56,272 nucleotides of DNA. Origin: a virus. Made by a program: the position numbers and the translations under genes. Below are positions 1 through 7,332 of this stretch, piece after piece. The notes under the pieces were generated by a model. That model made no database searches. It was not told the DNA's origin and worked only from the letters and a program-made list of their open reading frames with translations. The stretch is taken from the IMG/VR virus record IMGVR_UViG_3300037300_000108, positions 1-56,272 of that record; one strand, written 5' to 3'. Every line of letters starts with the position of its first letter. Position 1 is the stretch's first letter.

Positions 1-168
1 GCAGCCAGCGTAGAGGTTCCTGATGCCGACAGCGTAGTGAACGCACCAGCCGCAGGTGTACTCGCGCCGACAGTGCCGTTGATATTTATCGAGGCTGTAC
101 CTGTCAAGTTCGTGACTATACCGCTGCTGGGGGTTCCTAGGGCTGGGGTTACTAGGGTTGGGCTTGTG
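1..168. repeat. Left copy of the contig-end overlap
   Basis: Bases 1-168 match 56105-56272 except at positions 15, 18 and 42. All three differences are silent in the fibre reading frame, and bases 43-168 are identical. Joining the ends keeps the fibre gene open and in frame. This fits a circular or circularly permuted genome assembled from a mixed population. A within-gene fibre repeat cannot be fully excluded. Confidence 0.85.
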
Positions 169-500
169 TTGAGCACTACGTTGCCTGTGCCGGTGGAACT
201 TGTAACTCCCGTGCCGCCCTGTGCAACCGTGACCGTAGCGGCCTGCTTTACAAGTTTGCCCGTCGTGCCATTGAAAGCCACCAAGCCGTCAGCGGTTGCT
301 GAAGCCGGCCCCACTACATCACCCGTAGACCCAGCTGCGGAGGCGAGTAGTTTTACCGTGCCAGCAGCGTTCTTGAAATAAAGTTTTTCGTCGGTGGTGT
401 TAATCGCCAACTCACCGTCCGCTAGATTGCCAGAAGTAGGCGCTGCACTAGCCGTAGTTGTACGGTATAGCTGGATGGGGGTGAAGTTTGTTTGTGCCAT
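1..500 (-). CDS. Tail fibre with S74 chaperone domain, N-terminal part
   Basis: This is the N-terminal third of the fibre whose remainder lies at 55069-56272; after circular closure the gene is 1536 nt (511 aa). It begins MAQTNFTPIQLYRTTTASAA and continues with low-complexity Gly/Ser/Thr/Ala sequence typical of trimeric phage fibres (DGELAINTTDEKLYFKN, then VAQGGTGVTS). The ATG at 500 overlaps the stop of the upstream gene (TAATG). It sits 11 nt after a GGAGG that also encodes the end of that gene, so translation is probably coupled. Partial here only because the window starts inside it. Confidence 0.85.
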   Translation of the reverse strand, partial: MAQTNFTPIQLYRTTTASAAPTSGNLADGELAINTTDEKLYFKNAAGTVKLLASAAGSTGDVVGPASATADGLVAFNGTTGKLVKQAATVTVAQGGTGVTSSTGTGNVVLNTSPTLVTPALGTPSSGIVTNLTGTASININGTVGASTPAAGAFTTLSASGTSTLA

Positions 501-925
501 TAAAATATTCCTCCGTTGACGGTGGTCGTTGCAACCACAAAATCAGTGCCATTCCACACAACCAGTGCTGTGCTACCGGCTGCAACCAAAACTCCGGCAG
601 TTGGGCCAGTGCCGCGAATAACTACTTGAAAGCCGCCAGACGTTGAATTAACAACGACGTACATTTTGCTCTGCGCTGGAGCTGTGATGTATTTGACGGT
701 GGTGCGAGCCCCAGTACATAGCAAAACAGCCGAGCGGGCTTGGTTTGACGTAAGTGAGGTCGAGGTTAAAGTAACGTCTGCGTCAGTGCTAAGCGTGGTC
801 GTTCCAGCAACCGCAGTGTCCAGTAGAGCCGTTATTGAGCTATTTACTACGTTACCCCACGTGCCCGATAGTTCGCCCTGAGCGGGTAGTGCCAGCCCAA
901 GTAGCGCCGTATTTCCTGTTGCCAT
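500..925 (-). CDS. Tail-fibre-associated structural protein (141 aa)
   Basis: A 141-residue protein rich in Thr, Ser, Val and Gly. Its N-terminus (LGLALPAQGELSGTWGNVVN) resembles short fibre or tail-tip proteins common in podovirus structural modules; the rest looks like beta-structure. No enzymatic motif is seen. Start and stop overlap both neighbours as TAATG. The last residues, NGGIF, are encoded by bases that include GGAGG, the ribosome-binding site of the next fibre gene. The role is inferred from position and composition. Confidence 0.7.
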   Translation of the reverse strand: MATGNTALLGLALPAQGELSGTWGNVVNSSITALLDTAVAGTTTLSTDADVTLTSTSLTSNQARSAVLLCTGARTTVKYITAPAQSKMYVVVNSTSGGFQVVIRGTGPTAGVLVAAGSTALVVWNGTDFVVATTTVNGGIF

Positions 926-1563
926 TAGAAGGTTCCCCCGTTAATCCCACTCCAAACCGGAGCACTGGTTCCGGCAGATGTAAGAACTTGTCCCACAGTG
1001 CCAGTAGCCGTAAAATCTGTTGTACTTGCTGCTGTATTGTAGGGGATCTGTCCCGAGCCACCACCTGCTAAATTCTGAGCAGATCCTGTAGTATTTCCAG
1101 TTCCGCCATTAATCACCGGAAGCACGCCGCTTACATGCGTAGTAAGCCCAATCTTTCCCCAAAAAGGGTTTGCTCCAGCGCCACCAGAAAGAAAAGCGTT
1201 TCCCAGGGCAACATCTGCAAGACCAGCCAAAGTAGTTGTGTTTGCCTCGTCTACGTATATTGCACGGCCAGCAGGATAGGTGACAAATACTACCTTAGTG
1301 CCAGATGCAAACGCAACTTTAGAGCCCGACGAACTAGAGGAAAGTACCGTTGTTCTTGTAAGCGTTGGGCCAACTGTGCTGTAGGTGCCGAAGCCAACTT
1401 CCCATTCATTCGTCGTTGAGTCTACTGCCGTGTAGTACGTGGAGTTTGTATTGCCAATGGAAGAGAATGATTGAAAGCCGCCAACAGCTCCGCCTAGAAC
1501 GAAGTCTGTAACACCCGTCGTAGTGGTGGTTTCCTGTACCCGGTCTTTTACAATTATTGCCAT
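925..1563 (-). CDS. Tail fibre or baseplate-like structural protein (212 aa)
   Basis: The N-terminus MAIIVKDRVQETTTTTG is typical of phage structural proteins placed just before host-recognition fibres. The middle carries NGGTGNTTG and GQVLTSAGTSAPVW segments, found in fibres that end in beta-helical or collagen-like parts. I chose ATG 1563 rather than an in-frame start 36 nt upstream, which would run into the preceding gene. The protein ends NGGTF, nearly the same as the NGGIF end of its downstream neighbour, which suggests a duplicated 3-prime end or a retained translation signal. Confidence 0.7.
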   Translation of the reverse strand: MAIIVKDRVQETTTTTGVTDFVLGGAVGGFQSFSSIGNTNSTYYTAVDSTTNEWEVGFGTYSTVGPTLTRTTVLSSSSSGSKVAFASGTKVVFVTYPAGRAIYVDEANTTTLAGLADVALGNAFLSGGAGANPFWGKIGLTTHVSGVLPVINGGTGNTTGSAQNLAGGGSGQIPYNTAASTTDFTATGTVGQVLTSAGTSAPVWSGINGGTF

Positions 1564-1571
1564 TTTTGTCT

Positions 1572-2186
1572 TTAATTGTCTGTGCCGATGACGCCCCAAT
1601 TACTCTCTTGGTCATCGTCAACTTCTAGCCATCCTGCCGTTTGATTGTCGCTAATTGCCGCCCAATTGGCAATCTGGCCATCATCAATCTCTGCCCATCC
1701 AGCCGATTGAGTATCGTTCACTGAATCCCAGTCGGTAGTTTGATCGTCGTCCACTGGCTCCCACAAGTATCTTGCATTAATCTGGTCTGATGCAATGACA
1801 AGCTGCTGAGTGGAAGATTGAAACACCGCGCCGGCCAAAAAAGAATCCGATCCCATTGCAAAGTTCAGGGCTAAAGCACTAAACGTTGCCGAAGAAATTG
1901 CGTCCTCGTCAACTGCCAGTGCGGATTCGCTTAGATTTACAAAAAACTTTGCGCTCGACTGCGGGCTATCAGAGCCAGTTGCCGAGTTCAGAGTGGCAGT
2001 ATTGCCAGTGAATTGAGCTGACCCACTGTCCAAAACGGAAGTTGACTCACTTAAAGAGGACGAATAAACAACAAAACCATTAAGAATGTCGTTCGTTGCC
2101 GCCGATTCGTTTGTGATGCTGAAGTATTGCGGCTGTATCTCTGCCGAATCAAACGGAGCAGAAGAAAACGGCAAAAAGCCAAGCAT
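1572..2186 (-). CDS. Structural protein with C-terminal 11-residue W-rich repeats
   Basis: A 204-residue protein. Residues 1-140 are Ser/Ala-rich with recurring SxSxSALAVD-like stretches. From W142 to the end there are five full 11-residue repeats and one partial, pattern W-x-x-[VI]-x-D-x-Q-x-x-x (for example WEPVDDDQTTD, WAEIDDGQIAN). Such short W/D/Q repeats suggest a stacked beta or ligand-binding tip. It lies in the fibre block, so a virion surface role is likely. One genome-wide palindrome copy (1994-2007) lies inside and reads TGNTAT. No named family recognised. Confidence 0.7.
   Translation of the reverse strand: MLGFLPFSSAPFDSAEIQPQYFSITNESAATNDILNGFVVYSSSLSESTSVLDSGSAQFTGNTATLNSATGSDSPQSSAKFFVNLSESALAVDEDAISSATFSALALNFAMGSDSFLAGAVFQSSTQQLVIASDQINARYLWEPVDDDQTTDWDSVNDTQSAGWAEIDDGQIANWAAISDNQTAGWLEVDDDQESNWGVIGTDN
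1575..1763 (-). repeat. 33-bp tandem repeats encoding WxxVxDxQxxx
   Basis: Five complete and one partial 33-nt units encode successive 11-residue motifs. W, D and Q are conserved while the intervening residues vary, which points to selection on protein rather than recent DNA duplication. Confidence 0.75.
1994..2007. repeat. Dispersed palindrome TGGCA-N4-TGCCA (centre GTAT)
   Basis: One of 13 copies found by reading the window. It lies within the minus-strand gene 1572-2186 in the TGNTAT frame. Read on the minus strand it carries the common right flank CT. Confidence 0.8.
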
Positions 2187-2203
2187 TAGGATCTATCCTT
2201 GAC

Positions 2204-2779
2204 TTATGCTGCGTCAAGACTAAAAGTGTAAGTCACATTAAGCACGTCACCGGAAACCACCGCCCTATTACCCGGCGACTGAAAGTTTGCTTCGGAAAAT
2301 AGAATGCCAGAAGTTCCGCTTGCTACCGTGCAAAGGAAAGCACCCGATACAGTTCCGCCAGCGCCTGAGATTGCAAAGGATGCAACAGATCCTGAATTGT
2401 CAATAACCGAAGGATCTGCCAGGGTGGGCGTACCAAGCGTTAGAGTTTTCCGTGTGCCGGAATAGTTTACAAATTCAATCCATCCGGCGTGAGATGCAAG
2501 GGCATCGCCAGAAGCATAAGATGCGCCGGGGCCAATAATCAGGCCAAGAAAGAACGCCGCAGTGTAAGAGCTACCCTTAAAGTACTTGGAGTTCATGTCC
2601 TGCAAGCCTTCATTCACCACAAGGTTGTGCATTTTATCCTGCCACTTCAAATTGCCGTCTTTGTCGAAACACTGCAATTGGAATATACCACCGCCTTTTG
2701 CCGATTCTGGGGATTGAGTTTTTGCAACCAAGCCAGCAGTAATTTGCTCACCTGATTTAGCCTTGTCGTTGAACATCAT
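2204..2779 (-). CDS. Putative virion structural protein (191 aa)
   Basis: Unrecognised as a named family, but with features of phage tail or capsid appendage proteins: a short charged N-terminus, FQLQCFDKDGNLKWQDKMHN, and a Gly/Ser/Thr-rich beta C-terminal half. Two ATG codons lie in tandem at 2779 and 2776; AAGGA lies 4 nt before the first and 7 nt before the second, so either may be used. Six nucleotides separate it from the upstream gene, so it belongs to the same structural operon. Confidence 0.65.
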   Translation of the reverse strand: MMFNDKAKSGEQITAGLVAKTQSPESAKGGGIFQLQCFDKDGNLKWQDKMHNLVVNEGLQDMNSKYFKGSSYTAAFFLGLIIGPGASYASGDALASHAGWIEFVNYSGTRKTLTLGTPTLADPSVIDNSGSVASFAISGAGGTVSGAFLCTVASGTSGILFSEANFQSPGNRAVVSGDVLNVTYTFSLDAA

Positions 2780-2785
2780 TAATCC

Positions 2786-3202
2786 TTAATTTGAGCTACG
2801 AATAAGTGCTGATGTAGCAGTATTCTTAGGCATGGTAATAGCGAAGTTACTGGATGTTTTGTCAGATCCAAAGTCTAGCACTGCAATAGCTTTGTTTCCT
2901 TGGCTTGCGTTGTAAATTAAAGCGCATCTTGCAGTCACCGAAGAGCCAAACTCCACGTTGCTGAAGTTAACGTAAGCTGTGTCTTCCGAGGAAAGCAAAG
3001 TAACCCCAGTCATAGCAACTCCACCTGCCACGTAACCAGCGCCAGATACCTCATTAACCGTTGTATAGACCGTGGTTGCCTCATTGAGATCGGCGCTGGC
3101 TGAGTACAGAGCAATCTTTAAAGTGTCCACTGTTAGGTTATGTACGGCTTGATAAAGCTCTAGTTTAAAGCTTGTGGTTTGAGTTTGAACGATTGAGCTC
3201 AT
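2786..3202 (-). CDS. Putative tail or head-completion protein (138 aa)
   Basis: A 138-residue protein starting MSSIVQTQTTSFKLELYQAV, with a predicted beta-rich body (VSGAGYVAGGVAMTG, AYVNFSNVEFGSS). Proteins of this look are frequent next to adaptor genes in podovirus genomes, but I cannot name the family. The start overlaps the stop of the upstream adaptor-like gene as ATGA, which suggests coupled translation. Confidence 0.65.
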   Translation of the reverse strand: MSSIVQTQTTSFKLELYQAVHNLTVDTLKIALYSASADLNEATTVYTTVNEVSGAGYVAGGVAMTGVTLLSSEDTAYVNFSNVEFGSSVTARCALIYNASQGNKAIAVLDFGSDKTSSNFAITMPKNTATSALIRSSN

Positions 3203-3849
3203 GAAACGGCAATCCTAACTTGGCCATCGCGGTAGGCGTCCATCCTTTGTTTGCCATCGCCAAGATTTTTAAGCAATGCAATAGACTGGAAGTACATGTC
3301 TTGGTAAATTTTAACCAAGTCAGCCTCTCCCTTCATGTAGCGTATTGCTTCGATTAAAGCACCATTGAGAAGCGCTGAGTCGAAGTTTTCTCCAAGCCAT
3401 GTTTCTCCAGCAGTCACAATAGACTCTGGATAGTAGTAGTAATGCAACTCTGTTGAGTAGCCGCTATTTGGGGTTGGCCCAACAATAAACACCAGCTCAT
3501 TTACATCACTAGATCTGGGGCCAAAAATTGCATAGTGCTTTGGAAGGCCAGTTTGCGCTGACTTGGGATACGCTTCTCGAATGAAGTTTACGTCCTTGTT
3601 CAACAAGTAATAATAATCACCATCACCGTCAATCACTGCAATTGAATACGTGGACAAAAAATCCGTAGGGGCTTGCAGGTAGTTGCTGCCCGTAGTCAAG
3701 TTGCCAGTAACGTTTTTTCGTAGATTGGCTAACTGCACCGTGTTGTATATGCGCTGCTCGGCCTGCTGCGCAAACAATGCAAACTCATTCTCTGAGAACT
3801 GATTCTCACAGATGTTGGCAATAGAAGTTTTTAACTCGGCGTAGTTCAT
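3199..3849 (-). CDS. Head-tail adaptor-like protein (216 aa)
   Basis: Residues 1-60 are helical (MNYAELKTSIANICENQFSE, then EQRIYNTVQLANLRK). A beta segment follows, and then a C-terminal helical region (ALLNGALIEAIRYMKGEADL, GDGKQRMDAYRDGQVR). This helix-beta-helix layout and length match podovirus adaptor proteins that sit between portal and tail nozzle. The assignment rests on pattern and context, not a catalytic motif. It follows the Lys/Gly-rich gene cluster and precedes the tail genes. Confidence 0.6.
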   Translation of the reverse strand: MNYAELKTSIANICENQFSENEFALFAQQAEQRIYNTVQLANLRKNVTGNLTTGSNYLQAPTDFLSTYSIAVIDGDGDYYYLLNKDVNFIREAYPKSAQTGLPKHYAIFGPRSSDVNELVFIVGPTPNSGYSTELHYYYYPESIVTAGETWLGENFDSALLNGALIEAIRYMKGEADLVKIYQDMYFQSIALLKNLGDGKQRMDAYRDGQVRIAVS

Positions 3850-3856
3850 ATAAACT

Positions 3857-4123
3857 TCAAGCCATTGGGCCTCGTGCCATTAATCCTTTTGTGGCAGCGC
3901 CAGTACCACGTATTTTAATGCCGCTAGTCTTAACTGGAGGTGCGTCTTCTTGCTTGCTGATATTGCCAACGCTCATGTTGACCGTATTCAAGTTACTGCC
4001 ATTTTTACCTTTGCCGGGATTACTCTCGGCGCGGACAATTTTGCCAGTCATAGTGTGCGGCTTGGCGTAAACAGCGGCATCGCCAACTTCTTTGCCACCC
4101 ATTTTTTTGCTGAATTTAGCCAT
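3857..4123 (-). CDS. Small basic Lys/Gly-rich phage protein (88 aa)
   Basis: An 88-residue, strongly basic, low-complexity protein beginning MAKFSKKMGGKEVGDAA. There is no hydrophobic segment or enzyme motif. It follows AGCGAGG 6 nt before the ATG and lies 2 nt after a similar small basic gene. Several such proteins lie between 3.8 and 7.3 kb; they may bind DNA in the capsid or act as structural fillers, but the function is unknown. Confidence 0.6.
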   Translation of the reverse strand: MAKFSKKMGGKEVGDAAVYAKPHTMTGKIVRAESNPGKGKNGSNLNTVNMSVGNISKQEDAPPVKTSGIKIRGTGAATKGLMARGPMA

Positions 4124-4125
4124 GA

Positions 4126-4317
4126 TTAGCCTCGCTTCTGGTTTGCAACTTTAGCCATACCGCGACCCATTGACAGCATGTCTTCATTAGTTTTGCCGCC
4201 TTTTCCGTTCTTAGGCTTGCCCTTTTGAATGGCAACCATGGGGCCGCTATCGCCAAGATTTTTACCAACGGTACGACCTTTTTTGGCAACTCCGTCAGCA
4301 GATTTTGTAAAAGCCAT
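4126..4317 (-). CDS. Small basic Lys/Gly-rich phage protein (63 aa)
   Basis: The ATG at 4317 has a strong AAGGAG 6 nt upstream, so I prefer it to an in-frame start 42 nt earlier. The 63-residue product (MAFTKSADGVAKKGRTVGKN...) is basic and low in hydrophobic residues, with a GKPKNGKGGKT stretch. It resembles its downstream neighbour in composition and belongs to the same cluster. Function unknown. Confidence 0.65.
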   Translation of the reverse strand: MAFTKSADGVAKKGRTVGKNLGDSGPMVAIQKGKPKNGKGGKTNEDMLSMGRGMAKVANQKRG

Positions 4318-4327
4318 GATTAACTCC

Positions 4328-4717
4328 TTAAGACTCTGTAACCAACACTGTACCAACATAACTCGTTGCGACCAAATAGTTTGGAGTCAACGAATTGTCA
4401 AAAAATTGAGCGCCGCCTACTGGTGCCCATCCCCACTGTATTGACCGGCTACCTCCACCTAGCGAGCCTCCAGAGGTTAATCCGGACGTTACATAGGTTG
4501 TATCTCTACGTGGATTCCTTACCGCCTGCGGGTCATCTATAGGGTACATCCCAATCTGTAGCTGTGGGTGATCTGGATCCCAGCATGCAGGACAAACAAG
4601 CAACTCGTACCGCTTAGTCTTGATAATTTCAATTTTCAAATTACGCAGCTTATATTGCTGACCGCACCGATCACATTCGGCAATTGACTTTTTGCCGGAT
4701 GCAAATCTATTTCCCAT
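4328..4717 (-). CDS. Structural protein with Cys-pair zinc-ribbon motif (129 aa)
   Basis: The N-terminal half contains ECDRCG and, about 25 residues later, VCPACWDPDHPQ: two CxxC pairs that would form a zinc ribbon. The C-terminal half is Gly/Ser-rich. Proteins with this arrangement occur in podovirus structural operons next to the adaptor gene. The start codon overlaps the upstream stop as TAATG. Role in the virion not established. Confidence 0.65.
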   Translation of the reverse strand: MGNRFASGKKSIAECDRCGQQYKLRNLKIEIIKTKRYELLVCPACWDPDHPQLQIGMYPIDDPQAVRNPRRDTTYVTSGLTSGGSLGGGSRSIQWGWAPVGGAQFFDNSLTPNYLVATSYVGTVLVTES

Positions 4718-5646
4718 TATGTGCCACCACCGATAAACATGCGCCTTGGAACAAATCTTACGGCTGCCTTTTCGCGATCTTCGCCAGCAGCAATTTCAAA
4801 TGTTTCGTCGTACATCTGTTTAAGCATTTGTACGCGCGGCATCATTTCTGGCACCTTGACGGCAATGTGATATGCCAGTCCAGCTACAAGAGCGGGTAAA
4901 AAACGAAAGTTCATGTCCGCCGTCTCAATACCTGCGCCAGCATCTTGTACGCGGCGCAAACGCCAATAGACAAAGGTGTAGGGTGTTGTGCTGTCTGGTG
5001 TAGGCCAAACTGTAATTGCTGGCAATTGAGTTACATAAACGGTAATACCGCTTGTATGACTGGCCGCCGTAGTGTTGGCCTGTCCTCGAAAGCATTTACT
5101 CAACACGTTACCCGAGATGTAGTTGTAGTAAACAACCTCATTTTCCAGCTTGATAAAACCTGCCGCAGCCAGTCCGCTCGTAGAACTTAATGTAATCGTG
5201 GTGTCGGTACTGGCAATATTGCCACTTAGCGTAGATCCAGCCGGGTTTGTTTCTCCCGACATCCGCTGAATCATGACTTGAATCGGTCGAGCTTGCTGGA
5301 TCTTGTTGGGAATAGTGGCGTAGGTGGAAACGCTAATGCGCGTGATACTCAGATCGGCCTGAGTTGACGCTGTATTTGCACCAGTTCGAATGACGTGTTC
5401 AAGCAAATCAATGGTGTCAGCGGGTAATGCGTACGTGTTTAGACCTGGCGTCAAAGGAATGGTCCCCTGCTCCATCGTCCACATGTTGATTCCCTTGCTT
5501 TGCCACTCAATCGTCATTAGGTTCATGGATCGACGAGCCGTGCGCAAGTCATATCCAGTACGCATTTCCCTGCCAGCTCGCTCCCACGCCTCTTCAGCGA
5601 TCTCCGTAAAATCCATGTTGAAGAGAGTTGAGCCGGTAGTTGTCAT
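4717..5646 (-). CDS. Tail tube / head-tail connector protein, gp4-like (309 aa)
   Basis: The N-terminus is helical (FTEIAEEAWERAGREMRTGY, then RSMNLMTIEWQSKGINMWTM). The centre holds a beta domain with an FIKLENEVVYYNYISGN segment, and the C-terminus is helical (FRFLPALVAGLAYHIAVKVP, then VQMLKQMYDETFEIAAGEDR). This matches podovirus tail-connector proteins that attach to the portal. One genome palindrome (5211-5224) lies in the central beta insert, reading SGNIAS. Operon context among adaptor and fibre genes supports the call. Confidence 0.65.
   Translation of the reverse strand: MTTTGSTLFNMDFTEIAEEAWERAGREMRTGYDLRTARRSMNLMTIEWQSKGINMWTMEQGTIPLTPGLNTYALPADTIDLLEHVIRTGANTASTQADLSITRISVSTYATIPNKIQQARPIQVMIQRMSGETNPAGSTLSGNIASTDTTITLSSTSGLAAAGFIKLENEVVYYNYISGNVLSKCFRGQANTTAASHTSGITVYVTQLPAITVWPTPDSTTPYTFVYWRLRRVQDAGAGIETADMNFRFLPALVAGLAYHIAVKVPEMMPRVQMLKQMYDETFEIAAGEDREKAAVRFVPRRMFIGGGT
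5211..5224. repeat. Dispersed palindrome TGGCA-N4-TGCCA (centre ATAT)
   Basis: Sequence TGGCAATATTGCCA, flanked AC and CT. It lies in the tail connector gene, frame SGNIAS. Confidence 0.85.
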
Positions 5647-5882
5647 TATCTAAACCCTGCTGTTTTCTTTGCGATACGCTTGGGCTGGGCTACGAACTGC
5701 TTGCCTGCGGCCTTACCAGCACGCTTGGCCTTTGTGGTGGCAGCATACTCGGCGGGGCTCAGTGATTTTATCGCAGCTTTTGGCAAATACCGCTCCCCCG
5801 TCTTGGAAGATGGTTTGCCGGATTTAGTTCCCCAATCCTGCTTTGACCAGTCCTTGAGCGACTTTTGCGGTGCTTTAATCAC
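5646..5882 (-). CDS. Small basic phage protein (78 aa, GTG start)
   Basis: I place the start at GTG 5882, giving MIKAPQKSLKDWSKQDWGTK. An in-frame extension upstream would overlap the preceding gene for about 150 nt and has unlike composition. The motif SGKPSSKTGERYLP...LSPAEYAATTKAKRAGK is one I have seen as a conserved small phage domain of unknown function (possibly DUF5872). It overlaps the upstream gene by 8 nt and the downstream one as TAATG or similar. Basic and soluble; function unknown. Confidence 0.6.
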   Translation of the reverse strand: MIKAPQKSLKDWSKQDWGTKSGKPSSKTGERYLPKAAIKSLSPAEYAATTKAKRAGKAAGKQFVAQPKRIAKKTAGFR

Positions 5883-6162
5883 GATACCCGCCGCCTGCGG
5901 CCTTATAACGCTTAGCCACCAGTTGACTTTTTCTCGCGCTCCATTTTCCCGCACCAGTACCAACAATGGAAGCTGCTTTGACGCTGTTAAAAATCCGCTT
6001 ACGCATCTCTGGCTTCGTGTAGTTGCCCGCCTCATTGACTTTGGATTTTACCTTACCGCCGTCCTTGAACTGCGTGAAGTCGGTGTCGTCCCTACGGGCT
6101 TTTTTCTTGCCGCCGGGCATCTTACTAGGGGAGACTGCCCCCATGCCTCGGCTGGCCATCAT
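5875..6162 (-). CDS. Small basic phage protein (95 aa)
   Basis: The start is taken as ATG 6162, which overlaps the upstream TGA as ATGA; an upstream TTG start is also possible. The product has a disordered basic N-terminus and a conserved-looking C-terminal part, NEAGNYTKPEMRKRIFNSVK followed by GKWSARKSQLVAKRYKAAGG. That segment recurs in many phages as a small domain of unknown function; its basic helices suggest nucleic-acid binding, which is inference. Confidence 0.6.
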   Translation of the reverse strand: MMASRGMGAVSPSKMPGGKKKARRDDTDFTQFKDGGKVKSKVNEAGNYTKPEMRKRIFNSVKAASIVGTGAGKWSARKSQLVAKRYKAAGGGYRD

Positions 6163-6476
6163 GCTCGTGTTTTCCCGCGTTGGGCGCAACCGTCACCTCG
6201 TTTGGAAGCCGAAGACACAGAACCACCTACGGCCATCTTCTTGACTGCGCCGCCTTTTTTGTAGCCCATATCGCTGATCTTCTTGCGATCCTTGGCGTCT
6301 TTGACTTCCTGCATCATCTCTTCCATTTGTGCAGGACGCTTAGTGGCCTTCCTGGGTATAGGAGCCATCTCGGGCTCCATATCACCCGTAGCTTGATCGT
6401 AGGCTTTCTCGGTGCGACGGCGCATTTTCATTTCGCGAACATCGTCGGGGGTCATGTCATTCATATCCATGTTCAT
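6159..6476 (-). CDS. Small charged phage protein (105 aa)
   Basis: The N-terminus is Met/Asp/Glu/Arg-rich (MNMDMNDMTPDDVREMKMRR); the C-terminus is basic and ends in SSASKRGDGCAQRGKTRA. This C-terminal motif recurs in small structural-module proteins of many tailed phages. A short mixed-charge helix (MEEMMQEVKDAKDRKKI) may form a coiled coil. It overlaps the next gene by 4 nt. Function unknown. Confidence 0.6.
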   Translation of the reverse strand: MNMDMNDMTPDDVREMKMRRRTEKAYDQATGDMEPEMAPIPRKATKRPAQMEEMMQEVKDAKDRKKISDMGYKKGGAVKKMAVGGSVSSASKRGDGCAQRGKTRA

Positions 6477-6482
6477 CTCCTT

Positions 6483-6809
6483 TTAGTACTTGCCGCCAGA
6501 TTTCATCTTAACCATTGTTCCCTTGGTCTTGCCCTTGGTTTCGACGCCGCCGCCCTTGGCCATCTTTGCCATGCCGCCGTGCTTCATCCCTCCGGCCATC
6601 ATGGAGCCGTCTGGCATTTGGTGGACCCCACCGCCCATAGCCATCTTAGCCATGCCGCCAGCTTTCAAGCCTGCGTGTGCTTTGGATGCGGGTTTACCTG
6701 CGTGTTTGGCCAGAGCTGCTGGCATTTTGTCTTTGCCTTTAGCGGGGGCGTCAGCCCCTTTTTTCTTTGCCATCATGGCCATAAAGCCGGGGTTCATTTT
6801 GGAAGCCAT
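6483..6809 (-). CDS. Met/Gly/Lys-rich low-complexity phage protein (108 aa)
   Basis: ATG 6809 is preceded by AAAGGTGG, 7 nt upstream, and is preferred to a start 51 nt earlier. The product is dominated by Lys, Gly, Met and Ala, with repeated GGMAKMA[MK]GGGV units near residues 55-90. Such GG-A-K-M repeats occur in small proteins coded near podovirus capsid and tail genes. It may be a DNA-condensing or internal protein; this is not shown. Confidence 0.6.
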   Translation of the reverse strand: MASKMNPGFMAMMAKKKGADAPAKGKDKMPAALAKHAGKPASKAHAGLKAGGMAKMAMGGGVHQMPDGSMMAGGMKHGGMAKMAKGGGVETKGKTKGTMVKMKSGGKY

Positions 6810-6884
6810 AGTATCACCACCTTTAAAAATATGCGGGGTTTTCCCGCGTTGGAGAAACATTTTCCCACTTTCTGTGGGGTCCTT

Positions 6885-7070
6885 TTACTCTTTCGGGCCG
6901 CGGCCCGTCCAGCCACGAACTGTATCCGTTTCCCAAATCCGCAAGCTCGTCCAGATTATCGTAAAAATAGCAGCAACAGATGGGAGCATATCGGCAAGAG
7001 TCCCCAATACGGTGGCAATAGACAAGACGTCCACTAGGGGTTTTATGGATTCAGCGGATTCGTTTTTCAT
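6885..7070 (-). CDS. Small membrane protein, possible holin (61 aa)
   Basis: One or two closely spaced hydrophobic segments (PLVDVLSIATVLGTLADMLP, then SVAAIFTIIWTSLRIW) are followed by a charged tail (ETDTVRGWTGRGPKE). The size and layout match small class II-type phage holins. It is separated from the lysis genes at 53-55 kb, so it may instead be a structural membrane protein. It lies 2 nt after the DUF-type basic gene 7072-7332, in the same operon. Confidence 0.5.
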   Translation of the reverse strand: MKNESAESIKPLVDVLSIATVLGTLADMLPSVAAIFTIIWTSLRIWETDTVRGWTGRGPKE

Positions 7071-7071
7071 G

Positions 7072-7332
7072 TCAGCATTTCCACGTTTTTAGCGATTTGT
7101 TGATGCGGCTGTTGGGGTCTTTAGCCGTTTTCTCGCTGGTCAACTTCTTTTTCATACCGGTCATCCGGGCGCAAAAAGAGTCGCGCCTGCTGCCGCCCTC
7201 GGGTTGAGGGGCCTTCAGACCGGGTTTGCCGGGGTTGGCTTTGTTGTACGACGCTCGGCCCTTCGCGTTCAGGCCGCCCTTGTCGGACTTGCCTTCTTTG
7301 CGTGTCCATGCTGCTGATTTTTCTTTAGCCAT
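7072..7332 (-). CDS. Small basic protein, DUF6321-like (86 aa)
   Basis: The sequence contains SAAWTRKEGKSDKGGLNAKG, then SYNKANPGKPGLKAPQPEGG and SRRDSFCARMTGMKKKLTSE. This is a recognisable conserved phage domain, which I believe is DUF6321; the number should be checked. The protein is strongly basic with a single Cys near the C-terminus. The start overlaps the stop of the upstream gene by about 8 nt. Function unknown. Confidence 0.7.
   Translation of the reverse strand: MAKEKSAAWTRKEGKSDKGGLNAKGRASYNKANPGKPGLKAPQPEGGSRRDSFCARMTGMKKKLTSEKTAKDPNSRINKSLKTWKC

Noticed and set aside
1-168. Direct terminal repeat as a physical virion end
   Set aside because: The overlap contains mismatches and lies within an open fibre gene; assembly of a circular or permuted genome explains it better than fixed terminal repeats.
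6180-7037. Plus-strand ORF of 285 codons
   Set aside because: It is the antisense of several small basic genes with good ribosome sites; its His/Phe/Cys-rich product is not protein-like.
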